Part shown: positions 54,236-61,951 of the stretch, piece after piece
Numbering within the stretch: the stretch's first letter is position 1
Layout of the letters: every line of letters begins with the position of its first letter
Assembly (NCBI RefSeq): GCF_002368295.1
Contig: NZ_AP018248.1
Coordinates: 2,054,285-2,118,284, forward strand
Reading direction: 5' to 3'
Length of the DNA stretch: 64,000 nt
Origin: Tolypothrix tenuis PCC 7101
GTDB taxonomy: Bacteria > Cyanobacteriota > Cyanobacteriia > Cyanobacteriales > Nostocaceae
Notes under the pieces: generated by a model
Seen by the model: the letters and a program-made list of their open reading frames with translations, nothing else
The model's database searches: none
What the model was told of the DNA's origin: nothing
Program-made: the position numbers and the translations under genes

Positions 54236-54977
54236 TCAGCGATCGCACTGGATTTTTTTGTGCCACAAAGGTAACTTATTTTCTTCTTGTTTACATTTAT
54301 TGATACAAAAAATTAAGTTTTTTTTATCAAAATCAGGTATGGAATAATACTAAAATGCTTTTGCGTGTGTAATTGTAAATTTATTTATACAGAGATGAGA
54401 TACCTTGACACTGAGGATACAAGGGTAAATAACTATATATAGGATTCACATTTGATTTTTGAAGTTTATGTAGGATGCGTTAGCAGCGAGAGTACGGCAT
54501 CAGCGCCAAAGCTGAGATTTTTGCAAAAATCAAATCGAATTCCTGTAGAAGTGCTATGTGATTTTTAAACAAGGCTGAGTAAAAATTTCTCGCTTCCTTT
54601 CTGTTTCCTATCGCTTCCGCTTCCACGCAAGTAAATTCAAGAATCAAACCATATTCCTTTTAAACCAGCAGTCAATGCAACTTTAAGAACTGAAAAAACA
54701 CTTAGATGACAGCAGCTGAAAATGGCTATAGCTTTGTAGCGATAATTTAATTTACATTACGTGTCTACGGAAATATTTTACTAAATAACTTCCTTCACTT
54801 ACACTATATAAGTGCTTTTTAAGCAGCAAATATGTACTTAAATATATACTCGTATCGTATATGAATAAGTAGCAATTTTGACAAAAGTTGTATCTTAGGT
54901 TAGCTTCTCAAACAGAATCAACACACACAAGCATTTTTGGACTTAGCTAGCAAGTAGATAATAGAGGCAATTACCAG
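54236..54977. other. Intergenic region between two wall-active genes
   Basis: AT-rich with no credible gene. A degenerate GTAGGATGCGTTAGC element lies near 54471-54520. Promoters of both divergent genes are expected here, but none is clear. Confidence 0.5.
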
Positions 54978-55883
54978 ATGAAACTACAAGATTTCTTAGG
55001 GAAACAAGAGAAATGGAACTTTGAGGCCATTGGCCAAGATATAGAATTAAGCCGTCAGATTCAAGTTTTACTCATTGGTTTAGGTTTGTTAGATCCGCCA
55101 GCAGATGGTAAATTTGGGCCAGTTTCCGCAACAGCACTAAAAACATTCCAGGAATTAACTAAGTCTGGAGAAAATGATTATTTAGGCGCAGTTACCGCCA
55201 AGAATTTAATTGAAACGAAATCCGAAGACTTACCACAACCGCCCCTAAAACTCAGCAGTAGCATTGCCAGCAGAATTGTCAAATACTTGCAATTAAAAAA
55301 TTATCAGATATTCACAGGAGCCAGACAATATAACATTGTTTATATAGAGGGCATGAATGAAGATTGGACTCTCAATGATGATGCACCCAATCAATTTAAC
55401 GACCGACGCATTGTCATTGAAATAGTAGAGGGTGTACCCAAAATTGTGAACCACTGGCAAGCAACCACAGAACCAGGTAGCTATTATACTTACAATCCTA
55501 TGAATCCTGGCGGTGCGGCTAGAATTAAATTTGGGCAATACAAAGCTTGGGCTGTGGGATACCACGGTAATGCAGACCGCCACGAAGCTTTAATCCAAGT
55601 TGCACCGATTACTGTGTGTCGAGATTTTAACAAAGATTTTCAACGCACTGGTGACAAACTTGATACTGGTCTTTTCCAAGTTAATCAGCACTGGGGTTAT
55701 GATGCACCAGTTAATGATATCAAGAATGCCAGCGCAGGTTGTTTAGTCGGACGTAGACGCGAAGGACATCGCGAATTTATGGCGATTGTTAAACAAGACC
55801 GCCGCTATTTAGCTAATAATGACTACGTGTTCTACACTACAGTTATTCCTGGGGATGATTTACTAAAAACTGTCCCTGGATAA
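54978..55883 (+). CDS. Peptidoglycan-binding domain protein with putative peptidase-like region
   Basis: 301 residues. An N-terminal PG_binding_1 domain (about 20-80; IQVLLIGLGLLDPPADGKFG, then PVSATALKTFQ) is followed by a domain of about 200 residues with YNIVYIEGMNEDWTLNDDAPNQFNDRRIV, WAVGYHGNADRHEALIQ and a conserved-looking NASAGCLVGRRREGHREFM. The SAGC-containing end resembles phage-type endopeptidases and L,D-peptidase-like folds with a nucleophilic Cys, but I would not assign activity. No signal peptide is obvious. It probably acts on the cell wall, like its divergent neighbour. Confidence 0.7.
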   Translation: MKLQDFLGKQEKWNFEAIGQDIELSRQIQVLLIGLGLLDPPADGKFGPVSATALKTFQELTKSGENDYLGAVTAKNLIETKSEDLPQPPLKLSSSIASRIVKYLQLKNYQIFTGARQYNIVYIEGMNEDWTLNDDAPNQFNDRRIVIEIVEGVPKIVNHWQATTEPGSYYTYNPMNPGGAARIKFGQYKAWAVGYHGNADRHEALIQVAPITVCRDFNKDFQRTGDKLDTGLFQVNQHWGYDAPVNDIKNASAGCLVGRRREGHREFMAIVKQDRRYLANNDYVFYTTVIPGDDLLKTVPG

Positions 55884-56063
55884 GGTTTTGGATCTCTATT
55901 TTGCTGTAATATAGCTACTTCACAATCTCAAATCCATGCCCACTCGTACCCAGTTAATCTGGTGACAGTGGGCATAGTTTATTGGGATACCATTCTCTTG
56001 TCCTCGGAGCAATGACCGAAAACAATAAGGATATAAGCCCCTAATTCCGTTATGGGTGTCTTT

Positions 56064-56101
56064 AATTTTGAATTTTGAATTTTGAATTTTGAATTTTGAA
56101 T
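56064..56101. repeat. TTTTGAA heptanucleotide repeat at a gene start
   Basis: About five perfect TTTTGAA units end just before the RBS of the ABC ATPase gene. In-frame TTG codons inside it extend the open frame artificially. Confidence 0.8.
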
Positions 56102-56116
56102 TCGGAGCGAAGCGAC

Positions 56117-57019
56117 GTGACTGCTGCTGTTTCCCTAGAAAACGTCTACAAATTTTACGATAAACGCCCTGTTGTTAATGACCTGTCTTTCACAATTGAG
56201 ACGGGAGAAATATTTGCGCTCCTCGGCCCCAACGGTGCAGGTAAATCTACTACAATTCGGATGCTAACTACACTCACAAAACCATCCGAAGGACGGCTGG
56301 AGGTAGGTGGTTATGATGTAATTAATCAATCAATGCTGGCTAAAAAGTCTATTGGTGTAGTTTTACAGCAAGTTAGCGTTGATGGCGATTTAACAGTATG
56401 GGAAAACATGGAACTGCATGGGAGACTACATCACATTCCCAACCCGCAGCGTAAGCAAAAAATTAATCAATGGTTGGAGTATGTCGAACTAGCAGATAGA
56501 CGTAATGATTTGGTAAAAACCCTGTCTGGCGGGATGAAGCGACGCTTACAAATAGCGAGAGCCTTATTACATCAACCACAAATTTTATTTTTAGACGAAC
56601 CAACAGTAGGACTAGATCCCCAAACAAGGCGCAGACTGTGGGAAATTATTCGCGATTTGAATAAGCAGGGGATGACAATACTATTGACAACTCATTACAT
56701 GGATGAGGTGGAATATTTGTGTGATGCTTTTGGTTCAGCCAAGCCAGGACGCATTGGCATTATGGATAGTGGTAAGTTAATTTCTTTAGGAACTCTGCAA
56801 GAATTACGCTCTACTTATGGCGAGGGTTTGGTGATGAAGCAGGTAGGTGTTAATCAGGTAGAGGGTGATACTGCAAATAGTTGGGAATATCTATTTTTCC
56901 CTACCTTAGCAGCAGCCAACGATTATCTAGAACAACAGCAAAATAAAACTGGAATGATGGTGCGTCCTTCTAATTTAGAAGATATTTTTGTGGAACTAAC
57001 GGGACGTAGGCTGGATTAA
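56117..57019 (+). CDS. ABC transporter ATP-binding protein (DrrA/CcmA-like)
   Basis: 300 residues from the GTG at 56117, chosen because GGAG lies about nine bases upstream (56104-56107); the TTG at 56096 lies in the TTTTGAA repeat. Walker A GPNGAGKST, Q-loop VVLQQVSVDGDLTVWEN, signature LSGGMKRRLQIARAL, Walker B LFLDEPTVGLDP and the H-loop LTTHYMDE are all intact. The C-terminal extension with RPSNLEDIFVELTGR is typical of DrrA-type exporter ATPases. The ABC-2 permease normally encoded next is absent; the downstream sequence is a MITE and then a convergent gene. Confidence 0.92.
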   Translation: MTAAVSLENVYKFYDKRPVVNDLSFTIETGEIFALLGPNGAGKSTTIRMLTTLTKPSEGRLEVGGYDVINQSMLAKKSIGVVLQQVSVDGDLTVWENMELHGRLHHIPNPQRKQKINQWLEYVELADRRNDLVKTLSGGMKRRLQIARALLHQPQILFLDEPTVGLDPQTRRRLWEIIRDLNKQGMTILLTTHYMDEVEYLCDAFGSAKPGRIGIMDSGKLISLGTLQELRSTYGEGLVMKQVGVNQVEGDTANSWEYLFFPTLAAANDYLEQQQNKTGMMVRPSNLEDIFVELTGRRLD

Positions 57020-57052
57020 TGGCTTTTGAGGGAAGGGGTAAAGGGGAAGATA

Positions 57053-57332
57053 CTTGTAGGGGCACGGCACCGATCATTGGTGTAAACTTAACGTGAAACC
57101 CTCATCAGGACTTGATTTTGCTTCAAATCGCCTACCATCAAGATCCGCGTTACCCCACCCCAGTTTTGTCTAAAGCCAAAACTTCCCCTCCCCTTGGCAA
57201 GGGGAGGGGATTAAGGGGTGGGGTGAAAGGCTTGTGGGATAAGCATTTGAACTTAAGTTGATACCTATGGGCACCGATAAGATTATTGTATGTACCAGAA
57301 GATTATGGATGCCGTGCCCATACTTAATGAAT
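57053..57332. mobile_element. MITE family 1, copy F (different cargo, outer ends eroded)
   Basis: The arms TTGTAGGGGCACGGCACCGA and GGATGCCGTGCCCATAC are present, and the inner frame GTGTAAACTTAACGTGAAACC...CTTAAGTTGATACC is recognisable. The cargo (about 57102-57240; a CCCCTCCCCTTGGCAAGGGGAGGGG hairpin region) differs from the other copies. The outer TTTGAATTGGTATTA end is not recognisable. Confidence 0.7.
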
Positions 57333-57343
57333 ATCTGAAACCC

Positions 57344-58327
57344 TCAAGGATATTCGTGAGAGACAAAGGGAACTGCAACTATTTCACCAGTTGTTTCTCC
57401 TACTTGCACTTGCAAGCCAACGCCACCTGCTTTGGTGCGAATGTAACCTAACCCAAAATAGCCTTCGGCTGTTTCTATGTAACTGGTGAGTTTGCCGACT
57501 TTTTCATCTCCAACGGTAATTGTTGCACCTATTTCCGCAGGAGCATTTAGTTTAATTCCCCAGAGGTTTTGCTTGACACCTTTATATGTATTTAAGCGGG
57601 CGATGGTTTCTTGACCGATATAGCAACCTTTACTAAAAGATATAGTCTGCCATAAACCGACTTCTAAAGGATTGTAATCATCTGTCAATTCTGCATCTGG
57701 GGTTGGTCGCCCTTCTAATATTCGCAACGCATCCCAAGCGCGATCGCTCAACTCGACTGCGCCTAATGCTAAAATTTCATTCCACAGCTTTTGTTTTTCT
57801 GCAACTGGCAAAATTAAGGTATATCCAGGGGAAGCCAAACCGCTACCAACAGCAACAATTACTCCATCGTTAACTAAAATATGATTGCCGTAGGGTTGAC
57901 CAATAATTGCCCCAGCACCTAACTTTTCAATAATCCCATCACTACCAGGGCCAATTAAACTTAAGGTGGCTGTTTCATCAGTCACATCGGTTAATTGCAC
58001 TTTATCAGCAAAAAAGATATAGCGGTCTAACCACTGCATGATAAATTCACGGCGATTAGGCGAAACCAGCAATAACACCGCATCCTCTAAAACATAGGCA
58101 GTGACTAAATCTATCGTCCGGGCGGTGGATGTCACCATCACCGTATCACACCCTTGCCCAGGCTTAAGACTTTGAAAATCGTTAGTACTTTGATTGTGTA
58201 AAAATCTGATGCGGTGGTCATCAGAAACACGGATAAGTCCCCAGTGAGAGCGATCGCATACAACAACCCCTTCCTTTACCGCTTGGATAGCTGCTGCGTC
58301 TTGAGCGTCAATTGCAGATGTTGGCAT
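57344..58327 (-). CDS. ygfZ: Folate-binding YgfZ/GcvT-like protein
   Basis: A 327-residue protein with the diagnostic YgfZ motif KGCYIGQETIARLNTYKGV. The GcvT-like fold is visible in the RFLHNQSTNDFQSL start and the WDALRILEGRPTPDAELTDDYNPLE segment. YgfZ family proteins help folate-dependent maintenance or repair of iron-sulfur enzymes and modification of certain tRNAs. It is cytoplasmic and monocistronic. ATG start at 58327. Confidence 0.92.
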   Translation of the reverse strand: MPTSAIDAQDAAAIQAVKEGVVVCDRSHWGLIRVSDDHRIRFLHNQSTNDFQSLKPGQGCDTVMVTSTARTIDLVTAYVLEDAVLLLVSPNRREFIMQWLDRYIFFADKVQLTDVTDETATLSLIGPGSDGIIEKLGAGAIIGQPYGNHILVNDGVIVAVGSGLASPGYTLILPVAEKQKLWNEILALGAVELSDRAWDALRILEGRPTPDAELTDDYNPLEVGLWQTISFSKGCYIGQETIARLNTYKGVKQNLWGIKLNAPAEIGATITVGDEKVGKLTSYIETAEGYFGLGYIRTKAGGVGLQVQVGETTGEIVAVPFVSHEYP

Positions 58328-58384
58328 GGTAATGCAGAGTTGCTCTGTGTCAGTGTTTTCGCATTGGAAATATTAGCAAATTAA

Positions 58385-58572
58385 GGGGCAAAGGGGAATA
58401 GGGCATTGGGAATAGGGCATGGGGCATGGGGCATTGGGCATCGGTAATTGGTAATTGGTAATTGGTAATTGGTAATTGGTAATTGGTAATTGGTAATTGG
58501 TAATGGGATTTCTCCCCCAATCCCCAATCCCCAGTCCCCAGTCCCCAATCCCCAATCCCCAATCCCCAATTT
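58385..58572. repeat. Long heptanucleotide repeat tract between divergent genes
   Basis: GGGCATT/GGGAATA units, about ten GGTAATT units and then CCCCAAT/CCCCAGT units fill nearly all of the 290-bp gap between ygfZ and cbiG-cobJ. Three overlapping open frames here are by-products of the 7-bp period. Confidence 0.85.
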
Positions 58573-58617
58573 ATGGTTTGATTTGAAACATATCAAAAAT
58601 TACGTTCCCTAACTTTT

Positions 58618-60354
58618 ATGATGTCGAAGGTTGCACCTGCTGTTGTGGTGTTGGGTCAAAATAGTGTGGCAGTAGGAAGGAAAATCATCAGTGTTTTGCC
58701 AGGGGCGACGCTATACGGTTTGGCGGGGCGCACTAGTGAGGTGGATGTTAGTTTTAGTAATTTTGGTGAGACGGTACGGGATTTGTTCGCCCAAGGAAGC
58801 CCGGTAATTGGGATTTGTGCTGCGGGAATTTTGATTAGAACTCTAGCACCGATGATTTCCGATAAGCGACAGGAACCGCCAGTAATAGCTGTAGCTGAGG
58901 ATGGTAGCGCTGTGGTGCCGCTTTTGGGCGGGTTGAGTGGGGTAAATGATTTAGCACGTCGCATTGCTGAGGTTTTTGATATCAAAGCCGCAATTACAAC
59001 TACAGGCGACATCCGTTTTCGCACAGCGCTGTTGTCTCCTCCGGCTGGATATCATTTAGCTAACCCTGATGATGCGAAGAAATTTATTTCGGATTTGCTA
59101 GCTGGGGCGCAAGTGAAGTTAGAAGGAACAGCGCCTTGGTTGAGTGAGAGTCAATTGCCTATTGCTCTTAATGGAGAATTAACTATTAAAATTAGCGATC
59201 GCTCAATCAATCCTACACCCGATTGTCTGGTTTACCATCCCAAAACAATTGCGATCGCAATCTCGGAAACTTCGCAATCTCACGATCAACTATTAGCTTC
59301 AATACAGCAACTATTAAAAGATGCAGAACTTGCACCTGCATCAGTAGCGGGATTATTTGCACCCATTGCTAGCGCCGCCTATCCTGCAATTCATACTGTA
59401 GCTGAAGCTTTGCATGTGCCTGCAAGGTTTTTTACCTCAAATCAATTAGAAAGTTTGTTATCACAGGGTTATAGCCCCGCCCAAGCAGCAGCCATCGCCG
59501 CCACAGGTGTATCAGGGGAATTAATGGAGGTAGAAGCAGGAGAAATTGCGATCGCAATTTCCCCCCAACCCATCGACCCTAGCTGCATCGGTCAACCACG
59601 TGGGCGATTAGCTGTGATTGGTACGGGGCCAGGGAGTCAAGAGTGGATGTCTCCAGAGGTGAAAGCAATCCTCAAATCGGCTACTGATTTGGTAGGTTAT
59701 ACAACTTATTTAAATTTGGTTGGTTCTCTCGGTGAAGGGAAGCGAAGACATGATTCCGATAATCGCGAAGAAATCTCACGGGCGGAACTGGCGCTAGATT
59801 TAGCAGCCGAAGGGCGATATGTTGCTGTGGTGTCCTCTGGTGACCCTGGGATATATGCAATGGCGACAGCAATTTTTGAAGTACTCGATTACCACGCTAA
59901 ACCGGAATGGGACAGTATCGATATTCATGTAGCACCGGGAATTTCCGCCATGCAAGCCGCAGCCGCGAGTATTGGCGCACCTTTGGGGCATGATTTTTGT
60001 GCAATTTCCCTTTCCGATATTCTCAAGCCTTGGTCAATTATTGAAGAACGCATTGCCGCAGCTGCCCAAGCTGATTTTGCGATCGCCTTTTACAATCCTG
60101 TGTCGAAAGAGCGTACTTGGCAATTGTCCGCAGCGAGAAATATTCTACTGCGTTACCGAACAGCTGATACCCCAGTAGTATTAGCACGTAATCTCGGCAG
60201 ACCTGGACAAGCTGTGCGGGTAATTACTTTGGAAGAGTTAACACCAGAAATAGCAGATATGCGAACGATGATTTTGATTGGTTCTAGCAAAACACGGAAG
60301 ATTCAGCGCCCTGACGGTAGTGTCTCCGTTTACACTCCCCGCAGATACAGTTAA
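58618..60354 (+). CDS. cobJ: CbiG-CobJ fusion: cobalt-precorrin hydrolase plus precorrin-3B C17-methyltransferase
   Basis: A 578-residue bifunctional enzyme of cobalamin synthesis. The N-terminal CbiG part (about 1-330; GICAAGILIRTLAPMISDKR, VVPLLGGLSGVNDLARRIAE, then a C-terminal CbiG piece near 210-310) opens the lactone ring. The C-terminal SAM methyltransferase (about 335-575) has AVIGTGPGSQEWMSPE, VVSSGDPGIYAMA, VAPGISAMQAAAASIGAPLGHDF and AFYNPVSKER, diagnostic of CobJ/CbiH. This fusion is common in cyanobacteria. No other cob genes are adjacent. The ATG at 58618 is a good start. Confidence 0.93.
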   Translation: MMSKVAPAVVVLGQNSVAVGRKIISVLPGATLYGLAGRTSEVDVSFSNFGETVRDLFAQGSPVIGICAAGILIRTLAPMISDKRQEPPVIAVAEDGSAVVPLLGGLSGVNDLARRIAEVFDIKAAITTTGDIRFRTALLSPPAGYHLANPDDAKKFISDLLAGAQVKLEGTAPWLSESQLPIALNGELTIKISDRSINPTPDCLVYHPKTIAIAISETSQSHDQLLASIQQLLKDAELAPASVAGLFAPIASAAYPAIHTVAEALHVPARFFTSNQLESLLSQGYSPAQAAAIAATGVSGELMEVEAGEIAIAISPQPIDPSCIGQPRGRLAVIGTGPGSQEWMSPEVKAILKSATDLVGYTTYLNLVGSLGEGKRRHDSDNREEISRAELALDLAAEGRYVAVVSSGDPGIYAMATAIFEVLDYHAKPEWDSIDIHVAPGISAMQAAAASIGAPLGHDFCAISLSDILKPWSIIEERIAAAAQADFAIAFYNPVSKERTWQLSAARNILLRYRTADTPVVLARNLGRPGQAVRVITLEELTPEIADMRTMILIGSSKTRKIQRPDGSVSVYTPRRYS

Positions 60355-60429
60355 AATCGCGTTGCCAGAATATCAAGTTCGGTAATGGGTAATGGGTAAT
60401 GGGAAAGAGAAATCCCGTTTTAATACTAC

Positions 60430-60921
60430 TCATACCATTTAGGACTTACGCAAGTGTCATATTTTTTTCGTTTAGGTTTGTCCAGGGTCAAATGTCAAGA
60501 GTCCAAAAAACCTTAATTTTTGACCCTTGACTCTTGACTATTGACTCTTATGCCAGAGGATCACTGTGCCAGTTGCGTAAGTCCTGCCATTTTCAAAAAA
60601 GAATGCGACAGATGGGTAGGGGCACGGCACCAGTCACTGGTGTCAACTTAACGTGAAACCTGCTTGGTTGCAAGGTTTCGCCCTCACCCCCAGCCCCTCT
60701 CCCCCTGGAGAGGGGAGCAAGAGATTTAGTTCCCCTTCTCCTGCGGGAGAAGGGGTTAGGGGATGAGGGCGCGAGGTATTTGTACAACGCCCGCCCTATA
60801 TAGCTTTTAGCTTAAGTTGACACCAATGGGCACCAGTAAGATATTTGATATGCCAAAAGATTGGGGATGCCGTGCCCTTACAAAGAATTTATCTGTCGCA
60901 AATATTATTTGAATTGGTATC
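60430..60921. mobile_element. MITE family 1, copy E (nested insert and interrupted left end)
   Basis: The left end CATACCATTT is separated from GCCATTTTCAAAAAAGAATG by the 145-bp family 2 element at 60441-60585. The inner insert runs GTGTCAACTTAACG to CTTAAGTTGACAC. The right end is ATCTGTCGCAAATATTATTT then GAATTGGTAT. The duplicated GGCACCAGT on both sides of the insert marks where it entered a copy-A-like element. Confidence 0.8.
60441..60585. mobile_element. MITE family 2, copy 2 (AGGACTTACGCAA...TTGCGTAAGTCCT)
   Basis: Perfect 13-bp terminal inverted repeats AGGACTTACGCAA / TTGCGTAAGTCCT, extended by imperfect inner pairing (GTGTCATATTTTTTTCG; GGATCACTGTGCC). The core is GGGTCAAATGTCAAGAGTCC facing TTGACCCTTGACTCTTGAC. 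It is inserted into the left end of MITE family 1 copy E. Confidence 0.82.
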
Positions 60922-61019
60922 AGATAAGCGTTTTGAACTCAAAATTGGTTTTGGGGAACAGGTTAAAGGTTAAGGGTTTTTTCTTTCCTTTTTCCCCTTA
61001 ACCCAAAAGTATTAAATAA

Positions 61020-61100
61020 CGTTTACCAATTACCAATTACCAATTACCAATTACCAATTACCAATTACCAATTACCAATTACCAATTACCAATTACTAAT
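61020..61100. repeat. ACCAATT heptanucleotide tract at a gene start
   Basis: About eleven near-perfect ACCAATT units directly upstream of the ATG of the next gene, leaving no room for a normal ribosome-binding site. Confidence 0.85.
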
Positions 61101-61101
61101 T

Positions 61102-61368
61102 ATGCCTTACGATATTTTGATGTGTCCCGGGGAAAAATGCCCCATTCAGCAAGAGTGTTACCGTTTTACTGCTGAAATTTTAGGTCGTCAGGATTTTTTC
61201 GGAACAGCACCGTATAGTTTAACGACTAATTCCTGTGACTATTTTATTAGTAACCACCCAGATGAAAATCAAATCCGGTTAAGAGCTTATCAAATTTGGC
61301 AACAAGCTGGTTACCCTGATGGCAAGTCTGTAGAACATTGGCTTCAAGCTGAAAAGGAGTTGATGTAA
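61102..61368 (+). CDS. Small DUF2934-like protein with N-terminal cysteine motif
   Basis: An 88-residue protein. The C-terminal RLRAYQIWQQAGYPDGKSVEHWLQAEKEL matches the short DUF2934 module found in many bacteria. The N-terminus has C-x4-C-x5-C (MCPGEKCPIQQEC) and a further SC near residue 45, perhaps a metal site. Function unknown. The ATG at 61102 directly follows the ACCAATT tract, so translation may start without a Shine-Dalgarno, or the tract displaced the native leader. Confidence 0.75.
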   Translation: MPYDILMCPGEKCPIQQECYRFTAEILGRQDFFGTAPYSLTTNSCDYFISNHPDENQIRLRAYQIWQQAGYPDGKSVEHWLQAEKELM

Positions 61369-61505
61369 AAAGCATTACATATTTACCTTCCGAGCTATTC
61401 TGAATTGAATTTGGCTGGGTATACCAAATTCCTGATGCCTATTAGCTTACCCTGTAAGATGAAATCGGCTCATGTGAGCAGTCGAAATTCTTCACCTGGA
61501 AACTC

Positions 61506-61856
61506 ATGAACAAATTTTTACTTCACTTGCTTTCGACTCCTGTACTGATAAGCTCTATCTTGTCTATGGGAGTGACAATCAATCAAGCTCAAGCAGCAGA
61601 TCCAGTACCAGCAAATACTGACCGTCTATCTTGTATCCGCAATAAGCACAAAGTTGGTTTAGTCTGTATGAGAGTTTCTGTATTGGCTCAAATACCAGAG
61701 TATCAGCAAGAAGCACAGCCTTCTACAGATGGTGTACCGATGTTAGAGTTTAATGATCAAGAAAGCGATACTGCGATCGCATTATTTGGTTGCGATTGTC
61801 CAGCTTGCATCAATTCCTTACGTCAAATGCGCGGCGTAACTCCCTTAGTGTATTAG
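61506..61856 (+). CDS. Small secreted cysteine-containing protein of unknown function
   Basis: 116 residues. The signal peptide (about 1-31) ends INQAQAA, probably cleaved before ADPVP. The mature part of about 86 residues has cysteines in SCIRNKHKVGLVCM and a C-terminal GCDCPACINSLRQMRG cluster that could form disulphides or bind metal. I do not recognise the family. It is on the plus strand, and its stop is about 100 bp before the CRISPR array. Confidence 0.6.
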   Translation: MNKFLLHLLSTPVLISSILSMGVTINQAQAADPVPANTDRLSCIRNKHKVGLVCMRVSVLAQIPEYQQEAQPSTDGVPMLEFNDQESDTAIALFGCDCPACINSLRQMRGVTPLVY

Positions 61857-61951
61857 AATCTCTAACAAATGAACTACCCACAGTTCAGGCGGAGCCAACT
61901 GTGGGTAGTTCATACTAGTCTATTGCAGTAAACATCTAGTTTTTTAATATC

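Larger units (their letters stand above)
60355..61101. other. Intergenic region with nested mobile repeats
   Basis: No gene. In order: a GGTAATG tract (about 60381-60412), MITE family 1 copy E interrupted by MITE family 2 copy 2, low complexity (about 60955-61010), and an ACCAATT tract (61020-61100) reaching the next start codon. Confidence 0.65.

Noticed and set aside
53609..55883. Prophage remnant suggested by a lysozyme-like and a peptidoglycan-binding gene
   Set aside because: No holin, integrase, terminase or structural gene is nearby, and both families also occur as cellular genes in cyanobacteria.
58350..58596. Three overlapping minus-strand frames of about 60-71 codons rich in NYQLPIT
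   Set aside because: They are produced by the 7-bp repeat, which keeps all three frames open. They are not genes.
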